Position numbers and translations under genes: made by a program. The notes beneath the pieces were generated by a model. That model searched no databases. It saw only the letters and a list, made by a program, of their open reading frames with translations, and was not told where the DNA came from. Of a DNA stretch of 62,000 nucleotides, positions 27,246 through 39,900 are shown in pieces. Source of the DNA: Lingula anatina (lineage: Eukaryota > Brachiopoda > Lingulata > Lingulida > Lingulidae); the NCBI RefSeq assembly GCF_001039355.2, contig NW_019776079.1, positions 1,457,894 through 1,519,893 on the forward strand, in the 5' to 3' direction. Positions within the stretch are counted from its first letter, which is position 1; each line of letters begins with the position of its first letter.

Positions 27246-28102
27246 TAATAGGAGAGAACTGGGAGAGGTACAGACAAGGAGTGAGGTGATGGAGAGCCTG
27301 AAAACATCCTGACAGAAGTCTCCCTAATCTTCACAATGCTAATCTTCTCTGTACCTGTTCCCATGCACGTGTGAAGCACAAAAAGCAAAGCTGTAGTGCA
27401 TGAGGGTGGGGTCAATCATGATGCCATTCTCCGCCCTCTCCAGCAGGTCGCTAAGGTAACACAGGTGGCGGTGACAGCCGCGCACGCCGTAGCGTGCCGT
27501 GTACTCATCGAGGCAGAACACTTGACCTGGACTGAACCAACCCTACAACATACAAATGAATATATTTCAATATAAAGCATTACTGGGAGTGCACAGTACG
27601 GGGCACTTGCTGGATGACTAGATTAAGTTGATATCCATGACAACTTAAATTAAACTGTCAACAGAGCAGAAGCCCTGTGGGTTAATTATATCATATGTCT
27701 TGTTAATCTTTGCAATATGAAAGATCAGCACTTATTTTAGACAATAGCAGGCTTACTGCTCACCATTAAAAAAATAACATGCTCTTCTGACAGCCAAAGT
27801 TATTAAGGCTCAAGGCAAAGATCAATGTTCATCATGTCATCATAAATTAAAATGTGTCAACAAAAACAAAAGATATAGTAACAAACACCCAATATATAGT
27901 AACACACACACACACACACACACACATACTTGTCTATTTATTTATTCATTCATCTTTTTAACCAGGTCTTTTTATTCCAGTTTAATAATCATTTCCCAGT
28001 GACTGTATTGAAAACAGTTACGCTGATCACCCACAAATAATTTTAAAATTCACACACACACACACACACACACGCACACAAACACAAAAACAATTATCAG
28101 AN

Positions 28103-28139
<37 letters not shown>

Positions 28140-31100
28140 AGATATCCATTGTCAGTGCCCATGTACTAACCAAGCAAGTGTAGGCATCTTCCAGCCTGTA
28201 GTCTAAGGTCAAGGTCTGGAGCTTCTTAAACAGCACTGCGTGGTCAAATTTGTAAGGTTCTGCCAGCACAAAGTCGTCCAGGCCATGTTTCCTGGCACGA
28301 TCAGCATCTGGAAATATTGAGGGTGTTCTGGTTAAAATTTCGTAATACAGGTTAAATATCTTCTTAGTACCCCTAAGATATAAAATTAAAATGTAATAAT
28401 ACAGGTTAAATATCTTCTTAATATCCATAAAACATAAAATTTTAATTTCATACTACAGGTTAAATACCTTCCTAGTACTTTTAAATAAAAGTCTTAAAAA
28501 GCATGATGTTGGGGCAGCAAAGCAGAATATTTCAAATACCTGAATGCACAAATTCAATGTATACCTTCCCAAGAAAAGGACTGGTTACTTTTAAGGTTAA
28601 ATATTATCTTGGCAATGTTAGTAATGCACTGTAAATGTTCACGCTGACAACGGGCAATTGTCTATAAATATATCCAAAATGTGTTTTTACACAGTTTATA
28701 GGGGCTCAATCATTTTAAATTAAGTGGTTAGAAAACTGATTTACCAATCACTTTCCTTAAAAGGATTTTTTCTGTCTTTCTTAATCAATAGTTAGTGCAG
28801 AAGAGTCTGGCTCATGTCAAACAGTCTCCTTTTAAGCTTAAAGGCTTTCCTTTTTATCAAAGGATTTACTTGGAATAGTTTCACTTTAACTGCAAAATCT
28901 ATTTCCAGAACATTTTTGTACAACTGCATTTGATTCTGAACAGCTAGATTCATGCCTCTTAAAGATAACATATTTCCTTTCTAAAAGCATTATAACCCTT
29001 TTATGAGGAAAAATACTATTTTAAATTATGTATATTTATTGAAATGACTGAATAAAAGTAATCAAGATTTCTATCATGATTATTATGATTCTCTTTATAT
29101 CATCATCATCATCATCACTGCTTATCAATTGTGAATATGTTTATTGAGCTACCCCCCCCCCCCCCCCTTGTGTCCGTGACAGAGTAGAGTTGGCTGTCTT
29201 AGTGCCCTGTTGTATTGCTGTGGGGGCCTGTGGTTTATGGGTCTGTCCTGTACCCCGATTCACACACCCCCTCAACCCCACCCCTTCTTACCTCCTTGTA
29301 TCCGTGACAGTGTCGAGTTGGCTGTCTTGGTGCCCTGTTGTATTGCTGTGGGGGCCTGTGGTTTATGGGACTGTCCTGTCGCCCTATACACAGCCTGCAC
29401 CCACAGTGTCCTCTCGTTCTCGTCCTCTGTGGCAAAGATGACACTGTCCCCTTCCTTGACTGTGTTGAAGAAACAACGCCCTCCCTCTAGGTCTGAAAGC
29501 ACATACAAAATAGCCTCTGATAGTTTTTTACTTTTTATTTATTTATTGATGCAATAACCATTACTCGATTCAAGTTTGAAATGTGAGACATGATGCACTC
29601 TGAAGTCTACCTTTCATAATGCCACTTTTATTCTCATATAAAATAGCTTAAACCAAAAGGTAAAGACTATTTACCTTGAGTCAATATTCACAACAAATTA
29701 ATAAAATTAATGCAATACGACAAAACATTTAGATGATTTCAGTTTGATGACCAGTAATTTGACATCTCATATTTCATCTAAGCTTACCACTGGGAGCCTC
29801 AGTGTAGTCCACAGTGTACCCGTCCAGCTGCATCATCTCTGTGGGATCTGGCTTCTTCTCCCTGTAGCTACACATGGCAAACGTGTACTGGGACACCTGT
29901 AGAAAGCAAGAGGGACTTAAGGCAAATACTGTTACTTAGTATATCCCCCTGTTGTGCACCGACACTCTTAACTACAGAGCATTAGTACTATGTTTGCCTT
30001 TCATGCTCAGGAGAAAGAGCAGGACACTTAAAAATGTATTTTTATTACATATGCATCTCCGTGGTACGCTTTTCCCTCATAGCTACAGTGATTGCATGTG
30101 TTTGACTTTTCGGAAGATTGGGGAGAAGAGTTTTTTTGTAGATATTTCATTGCATCAGTTTCAACTAAGATTGTTGCATTAAGTGGTAGCAGCTGAGCAT
30201 GCTAGCCTCATCAAGAATACCGAGTACTGAATTTTTTCTTTTTACTCACGATCGTTCTATTTTTATGCAGACATTGGATGCTTTATATCACTTTACAGCT
30301 ATAAAATACTCAGCCTTTGTCAGGAAAAAAACAGGAAAAAAGCCCTCTTTATTCTATTATACAACTGCCCTTAATCATACTGATTGCATGACAATCAGTT
30401 CCCATTGATCAGGCCATCACACAACACACCTGTGCTAAACCATCAAATAACATACCTGTACTAAAACAAAATATCTCTTCTTCCATTTTTTCCACACACT
30501 TTTCCCCATGGCATAAAGATAACTGGAAATGTAATACAGACTTGTTATTAAGTATCTACAGCAGTGGAAAGTTTGATATCAATCCTATACTTTACTTTCA
30601 ACAAAAAATTATCTTTTTTTTTACTTATGTCGTAAGTGAAAATTTACATCAAATCAAAAGTTTGACTAAAAATGACTAAAGTACAAATGTCTTGAAAATG
30701 ACTAAAACATGGGTATTCTGAAAAAGACTAAAATATGGTTATCTTGAAAATGGCTAAAATATGGGCATTATAAAAAACAAACAAATATAGGTAACCTAAC
30801 CTCAGTCTGTAACTCACCCACAATGTTTCATATTCTGCGGCTTGTCCATCCTGACAGCTATCTTGATCTTCAGCTCATCTGGGAAATTCTTCGGGGTGTG
30901 CATCTTGTGCCACTCGGGTACCTTGGGGCTACTGGCCGTGGGCCTGATGATCACCTGAAACAGTGGGGAGAACTTGGTCTGTGAGGTTGTATTAATGTGG
31001 AAATATTTTCTAAGAGGGCATTCAGAATACCAAACTAACAGCAGACTAACTATTAAAAAGCTTGTTGCTTAATTCTTGATTAAACGGTGAATAGATTCCC

Positions 31101-34100
31101 TTTGGGATTATGCAGCAAGTATTCAAGTGGGTCGGCCATGTTTGATCTGCAGACTAGTTAGTCCTCTGTTCTGAATGCGCTCCAAGACCAATTGTGCTTA
31201 CATAAATAATTTTATTGTAATCCAACAGGACTGACTGCTTCACTATGCTATAAGAAGTATAATTCACATAAGTTAAAGAAAGCCTTTTATATGCTGTCCT
31301 GCTGGAAGAAATGAACTTACAATCAAAATATTCAGTCAAAATACAAATCTATTTCAGTCAACTGAACAACATCAATAGAGACAGTGTGAGAGAAGTCTGG
31401 TACACCGCATAACCTACGCAATTTGGATGCCTTCAATGCATACTTGATTCGAATACTGGTTAAGAGAAACATTTAGCATCTTAAGCTTAGGTTGGGCAAA
31501 TGTTATGTCCCTGATGCTATAGATTTACCCATCTAGCAAAATGATTTCCTTGGTTGAGAAAGCTGGTATTGCTGCAAGGGAGCTTTAAGTAGAAATTTGG
31601 GCTGCTAACAGGGAAAGCCATTACCATTACAAAAGCCATTACCAGCTCATCCTCTAAATCTTTATTTCAAATTGAAATACTAAGTGAAGAAAACAAAAAC
31701 TTTCAAGGGGATGTCATGACAAAACCAAGGATATTAAGCTTAGCAGTTAAAATTGCTATGCTTTAAATACATCCAATTGTCAATGAAATAAAATTCCTGG
31801 GCTTTTAATGGAAAGAAGAAAAACATCAGTAAAGCGATAATCAAATTATCAAATGATAATCAAATTGTCAAATGCTTTGCTACCAGGTACTTGTCAATCT
31901 GGTGAACATTGGTTTTTCATGAGTTTCGAGATGAACAGCGGAGGGCTGAATGCACAAAGGAATTTAACCCAATAATTCCCTTTTAGCCTGAAGACTCTAA
32001 CAATCCTAGGCTACTTCAAACTGCAATCAGAGAGAATAATTTTGTCATCAGACAACAAAATTGGTAACCTTGGGGTTTTTTTTTAAGCTTTAGAGACACA
32101 AAGGGATGCCTCTATAAAGAGGTTCTGTGTACAGGGATACTTCTAAAATTCATTTGAAAAAAATGTCTAATAACTTCTGAAAAGCAAATAAGTTTGTCAG
32201 ATTTGGCGCTTAATATTCAATTACCTCAATCTGTTTACTATAAAACCAGAATAAGTCTTAAATTCTGGGGTCAATTTCCCCAAAAGAAATAGTGATCAAA
32301 CAAGGGTGTCATTTTCAGACAACAAACACAAATAATACACACAATTAAAAGTGATCATTTCCAGCAATTTGACCAAATTTGATTTTTACTTTGAAATCCT
32401 ATATTCAAATGTGAACTAGAGGAGGAATGAGGGTGATAGCTGGGGGTGGAGGGAACACATACCTTCCCTAGTTCCCTGTCTTCCAGACTCAGTAATGCCA
32501 ACTTCTCTGTGAATAGTTTCACTTTGACCACAGGCAGCGGGTGAGTTGTGGTGAAGTCTCCTTGGGTGTCCCAGCTGATGAAAAATTAATAAAAATATTA
32601 AAAATCACTAGATTATTGTCATCAAAAGAATTAACATGACAATATATGCAAGGGATTGCTTTTTAAACTCTATATACTTAACTATAATACTTACATTCAA
32701 TGACTTTCACTTAATTTGCAGCCTGACTTAATTGATCAATATACTAACTATTTGACAATACGTAAAATCTTACACCTTAACTATACTCTCATTCTTCAGC
32801 CATTTGTACAGTTTTCTACATTTACTAACATCTCTGACCTGTTTCAAAAAAGAACACATAACTATAAGACCAACATTTATCCTTCTGAAACCTGGGAAAA
32901 TCAGGCCCGAGCCCTAGTTTCACAAAAAAAAAAAAAAAAAAACTTCAGTCAGTTTCATGGCTTAGTAGACTAGGATGTCCATGAGAGTGATGAGAGTGCT
33001 GTAACACTGATTCTGATAGGGTAAGTTGTGTGCATGTGACCGTGTAACATTGGTAACAAAGATGGCAGCCACTGGAACCGACTTAAGTTTTGTTGTAAAT
33101 CTGGGGCCAGATCTCGTCCCACTTACACAGGTTTGGATGCTTCTGCCTGGTCTGTCTGTAGCTTCTCTCCACCCTCCACTTCCATGGNNNNNNNNNNNNN
33201 NNNNNNNNNNNNNNNNNNNNNNNNNNNNNNNNNNNNNNNNNNNNNNNNNNNNAAGTTGTGAAGGAGAGAGAACAGTACATTTTACTACAAGGAGTAAGTT
33301 GTGAAGGAGAGAGAACAGTACATTTTACTACAAGGAGTAAGTTGTGAAGGAGAGAGAACAGTACATTTTACTACAAGGAACAAGTTGTGAAGGAGAGAGA
33401 ACAGTACATTTTACTACAAGGAGCAAGTTGTGAAGGAGAGAGAACAGCACATTTTACTACAAGGAGTAGTTGTGAAGGAGAGAGAGCAGTACATTTTACT
33501 ACAAGGAACATGTTGACAGATTACTAGTGAAATTCTTTACTTTACAAATGAGCTCAATTATCATTATTGGATCTCTCTACAAGAAATGAGCTGATTAATT
33601 ACTTGTGAAATTCTTTATGTCTTGTTTTTTTTTCCTTTTTTTTCAAAGTTTTCTAATGTCATATTGAAAGTTTATCGTTTTGACCATGCATGTTTATCAA
33701 TTAGCTGTTTAATCAAAATTAAGTATTTTCCCCTGCTTTTTTTTTCACAAACAATGATCCACTCCAAAAACATATACGCTGAGGCGTCATACAGTAATTT
33801 CATTAGTGATAATACAATACAGATACAATAGCAACATTAAATATTCAAAGGCATCATATGTTACAGTAATGTGTATCAATAAAATATTTTATTTTCATAA
33901 TAATACAAAAGTTTTCGTAAGCTATTACTTTCATTTAATGCACCTGGACTTCATTTCTTTTGAATAGCCTCATTCACCGATACTTCGAATATACCTTTTA
34001 ATTGCACAGTGACAATTATTGTATAAATTTAACCCTTTTAGACTGCCAATGGTAAATAAATCATGACTAGCACAAATTTAATAGAGTAAATATCAAATGG

Positions 34101-35583
34101 AAATACCACAGAAGGCAGAAAGGAAATATTGATAAAACATCTGGGAATTGTTCAGGTATTAGGTAACTGGGCTGTTTCACAGCACTAATAATCATTGGGG
34201 CTATGAAAATTTAATTTCACCTTTTACGCAACACAGACTGCAATGAGCAGGTTTCAAAACAAGCAGAAAAGAAGAAGTGATCCCCTGACTTGTTAAATAT
34301 CAAGATATATATCCCTTATCACCAGTGAGAACAGTTTATTGTCGCTTGCATTATTCTTGGTCACCACCATAAATACAAGCCTCCCAGCCTCTAATTTGAC
34401 ACCAATTTACCAAATAGTCTTAGTTATCAAACAAATTCAATATATCTGGATGTGAGCATCTTGAATAAATCAATACATGAAAACCTGAGTCCAAACAGAT
34501 ATTGAAATCACTCAAGCAATGGTAGAAAAGTCTGCAACAACATTAATACGGAGACCAGTAATCACATTAGGAAACCCACATGTCTCCAGGCAATTGGGGA
34601 AACCAGCTCCTACCTCCCCTCGGGGCCAGCTATTCAGTGGGGCCCACTGGTCTGAATATTTCATCGAGAAAGTAATTTAAAACAAATATGCATTTCTACC
34701 AGTCTTCTTTTTATGTGTCTTGGTGCATGGTGCAGTTTAAAAATGGGCCGTCACCAAATCTGAGTGACAGAATTTCATGCACAGATGTATCTCTGATAAA
34801 AGTGCGCTTCAATATTTGGCGAAAGGGGGGGGGGGTCTATATGAGAAACATTTTTGACACTGCACCTGATAAATCAATTTACACAGTCATTCCAATCTCT
34901 CTAGTTTTGTAACCTACTTATGTCATCTAGAACACTTTGTCCTGTTTGCTCTTTTTTTTTATTTCTGACCTACAGTTGTACTTTTTAACAAGACATGTAC
35001 ACAGTCACACTTTATTTTACGTAACCTCTGCATAAGAAATTCAGCTTTGTCCAATAGCAGTGCTAACATTAGGCAATCAGCAAGCTAATAGAGACGAAAT
35101 CTATTGACCAGCGTAGCTTTGAAATCAATATCAATCACTACTGAGATACTACAAGTAGACTGAAAATGAAATCAGCAACAAGTAAGACCATTTTTTAATT
35201 GATCCATTCCTAAGTATGGTTATTATTATGTACTACTTCAAACAAACTGGAGCTACAGACCCCCTCTATCCCAAGTGGTCCAACTGAGTTTAAGATGCAT
35301 CTACATCCAAGTTGGCCCTGCCAAACTCTGTACACTCAAATAACAATTAGTAGTGATTTTTTATCCACAGGCTATGAATACACTCTATGGCCTTTTAGCA
35401 CCGACTTTTTTTATGGTTATAATCATGGTATGAAGCCTTAGATTTCCTTCCATGAGCACAAAACCGACTGCAAGCAATTTCCAGGAAAACCTAGAAGACA
35501 CTTTCTAGACACGGCTTGTTTTCCGATCATGTAACTTCTATATCTCCATAAATTTTAGTGTTAGACGACATTAAATTTATAGA

Positions 35584-35637
<54 letters not shown>

Positions 35638-36868
35638 TGAGAGAGAGAGATTAACAAACTAGTCAAGTAGGGATGAGGCTTTTTGGCTCCCAAAAATTTA
35701 GAAATCTGCTGAAAGTCTGAAAAATCTTATAACTGTTGTAAGCACCAACACCACCCAAAAAGACGGAAACCCACCACTAGACGGAAAAATCTCATTCCTG
35801 AGTAATAAATTGTGACGTATATCGAGGTTAATTTTAATGATACTGCCTCCGAGTTCCTTGTCAAAGCATTCACAACAATTTAGTCATGAAAAAAACAACT
35901 GTCAGGTCACAAACGTCATGAGAAACTTGTTTCAGGCTAACAGGCAATTAGTTTCCACCACAATCAATATCTTAACTCAAATAAATGATAAAAGTGGATG
36001 AACAGCATCCTGTTTTTATCTGATATCAAATTATTTTAACCATCCTTAGAATTTCAAAATCTCTTGTGATGGCAATTTTAACTCCTACAATCTTTGAAAT
36101 CCATAATTATTATGAACTATTCGACAATGGCTCTAACACACAAATAAAACATTTCTCTTACTAGTTTCAGATCACAATTCTGGCATTAATTCAAGTCAAA
36201 TCTATACAACAGACATAACCTACAACTGCAGCTATATGTAACTGCCTGTCTTTAATACCACATGTATCTATCATTATTCCACGAGGACTACTTCAATTAA
36301 AAGAATGCGTAGGGCAGAACCATCCATCTGGACTAGAGACATGCTGGGAATTTTTTCACTTGAGACTAAAAAGTACTTTGGTTAAGAAAAAAAATTTTTT
36401 TTTTTAATTTGAATGAATTTAACCTGTTCTTAGGCTACCTTACTGAAAAACAACAACAACATAAAAAAAAATCCTGATAGGGCTTGTGCTTTTTTTTTTG
36501 TACAGCTAAGGACTTGAATTTTGGTTCACAAACACATTTTATTTAACTGCTATCTTCCACATGCAATCCAAAGGTACTAATCCCCCCAGGAAGTATCAAT
36601 CAAATATGTCAATCTTGGCGTGTTAACATCTCGTGGACATGACACAGGTAATTCCAGCAATCAAAACTCGAGGAAATATAGCTCCAAGAAATACAAAAAA
36701 AAAAAAAAAAAAAAAAATCTTAATAATGATATGATATTATACTTGATAAAATGTCACAACAAAGTGGTAACAGTTTTGAAGCGAATGGATGCAAACTGTA
36801 AAATCATTACCATCTAGACACACTATGAAGAGTGCAATATTTATGTTTATCATATGAGTGAGTCTGTT

Positions 36869-36906
<38 letters not shown>

Positions 36907-39900
36907 TGTGTGAGACAGACAGAGAGAAAGGGAGGGAGGGCAAACAGGGAGGTTAGGCGAAACAAACATCCCTTCCACTTTTCTAAGAACTTGTAGAAGC
37001 CTCCCTACATGTATATTCAATAAAAAGTGACAAAAATCAATCAAAAGAAATGAACATTCTTGTTGTTTCTGCCACGTCACTACAGTGGCCATGTTCTCTT
37101 CACAATCAATACCACACCAGGGGATACCACGCACAGCTCTAAGGAGCACAGCTACATGGAAGATGGATTATTTTGACAATTCCCAACATACTTCTGTAAT
37201 CTAAGGAAAAATAACATGACTGATCTTTAAATCATGAGATGTACTTGAATACAGCACATCATGGTTCAGTTTTATACCACATGGGGGGGGGGGGGGGGGG
37301 GGGAGAACTGTGGATGCTTCTTTATCAAAGAGTACAGGGTGCATCCAATATGGCAGCCAAATCTAATATGGTTACCAGTGAGAGATATATGGAGTGCTAC
37401 TCCCTTACCTCTAGAGTAAATGACAAGACCACATCAAGCTTTGAGAGACCTGGATCATCATCATTGACCTCCATCTTTGAGATAGCTGGGTTTTGGGTTC
37501 TGAAAAAGAAAATGGAATTATGATAAGGACAACTCCAAAAGTATCAAACGTGAAAAAGAAAGCACTTCTCTCATTTGACAAAGACTTCACATTTTGCTGA
37601 TAATTATTTATGAACTATAAAAAGAAATACTAGATAGCTTTTGAATTTCATGTTTAATTGCAATAATGAAAAGGGCAGTGTGCAAATTGACGGAAATGTT
37701 TTCAATATGTCTAGTTGGTTATTGAAACTTTTTGATGTCTCACTTGATATAGTCAGTAAACCTTAGTTTTTCAAATGTGTAGCACTTAATTGAAAACAGC
37801 ACATACACTTCACTTGCATCTAGGACATTACCACTTAAAGACAAGGCAGCAAAGCTGTCAAATGTACAGACAAAAAGCAGGAAATAACAAAATAGGCTAC
37901 TGTCAATTCTGATGCAAAAGTACATTATGTTAAACTGCAAATTCAACATCAAATTTTAATTATGCTCAACAGGTAATACCAATGTAAGTTAAATGTGAAA
38001 CAAGCATAAGGCTTCAGGCCCATGGGAGTTCAAGTTCACACTTTGAAAATGTAAAACTTCCAGAAAAAGAAGTCAATTAGACTGCTTTTCCAACTCAGGC
38101 TGCATTTTAGTCCTGTATTTCTTTTTTGAAAGTTTGGCAATCATAAGAAACATGGTTTTCCCATAATGGTCATCATGGCAGCAGCACCCAAAATTGTGTT
38201 TTCTTCTATTCTGATGCAATATTACATAATGGTTAACAGCATAATGACAATCAATTTTTAATAACAAAATATATGTATCATGGATTTTCAGAAAATGTGA
38301 CTAGCCTGGGTCTTCAAGCCTGTGGAACTTAAAAGTCACACCTTGAAAATGCCAATATGTGAAAAATTAAATTTTCACAAAAAAACTGTTTATCTGGCAG
38401 ATTGCATTGCCTACTGCAGCTGTATTTTAGTCCCATGTTTCTTTCCTGTAAGTTTGAGAACAGTAAGTGACATGGTTTTTCTTAAAAGGTAATCATGGGA
38501 GCAGTGCCCAAAATAGGTTTTTTTTCAAATTTTGATGCAATATTACATAATGTTTAACAGCATAATGACCATCAATTTTTAATAATAAAATATTAGTATC
38601 ATGGATATTCAGAAAATGTGACTAGCAAAGGTCTTCAGGCCCATGGAACTTCAAAGTCACAACTTGAAAATGCCAAAATGTAAACAAGACAGCACTGTTC
38701 TGAAATGTTTTTTCCCCCATTTTTAACAATTTTTAACATAAAACAAAATTAACAGTTTACTGCCATTTTTATATGATCAACTAAGAAAATTGATGAGATG
38801 GGAAAAATATCAATAGAGCAGTGTTAAATGTCCAATTTCTTCCATTCTGAGATTCTGAACATAGTGAATGATTGAATCTGACAAACTGCAATGATATGAG
38901 TTTATTTCCATTTTTGAAACTTTATTACACAATACACGATAACAAGTTTACCATCATTTTTACAAAATCAACTAACAATGTTGTAAAGATGCAGGAAATG
39001 TCAAACAAACACTTTTACGTATCTTATTAGTTTAATAATGAGACTGTTAACATGCCTAAGAATTGAATCTGAGGAAATGTGAAAAATATGCTGAAAAGTG
39101 AAAAAACAGCATAACTTCTACAATAATGGCCCGATCATGCTGATTTTCGAACTTGACCTGCGTTTTATGAATATTCATCAGCTCTGTAAATATAAAGCCA
39201 AAAAGTAAAACTGCCCTCCACTTATCGTGTTTACAAGGAAAGTGCACGGCGCCGGCATCGGCATCGGCATCGCCATCGCCATCGGCGACGGCGACGACAG
39301 ACGCAGGTGATGGCAATATGTACAGACACATCTGTGTCTGTACATAAAAAAAGTAGTAATAAATTAATTATTAATTATAACAAATATACCTAGCTACACG
39401 GTTATATTTCTTGATTTTGGATAAGGAATATTTGGACTCTGTGCTGCCTTTTGAGACGGGGAGGCTTTCTAAGTTTGCCTTGAGAAGACTGATTGAGATT
39501 TTAAGCTCATCAATGTACATGCTCTCCATTTCCTTGACCACAAACCGCGGGTACCTTCGAGTCTGAAATAAAGAGGTGTTCATTACACTGCACATTTTTA
39601 TTAATGTCAACTTAAACTGGGTTCCCATGCCTAGATCGATCCTTCTGGATAGGTCTAACTCCCTGGGGAGTCTCCCTAAATTGCTAAATGGCCTAATGTC
39701 TGTCACATCTGCTGAATCAGCTAGGGGGTAAAGATAATTACCCCCAAACAGCTTTACTAGGTATGACAGACATTTAAGCCGGTTAACTTGATAGCAATTT
39801 AGTGAGACTCCCCAGGGAGATAGATCAATCCAAATATCTGTGGGAATGGTCCCTTAGACTGGGTTCCCATGATACCTTAATCGATCTAACTGGATAGATC

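Larger units (their letters stand above)
33510..37408 (-). other. CADPS intron between exons 4 and 5
   Basis: About 3.9 kb of AT-rich sequence. It includes a G run (34826-34836), a (GT)n/(GA)n microsatellite (35585-35650), a (CT)n(GT)n stretch (36869-36911) and a G tract (37283-37303). No coding or RNA gene recognised. Confidence 0.7.

Noticed and set aside
37239-37523. 94-residue plus-strand frame across CADPS exon 4
   Set aside because: It reads antisense through a conserved minus-strand exon and a G homopolymer.
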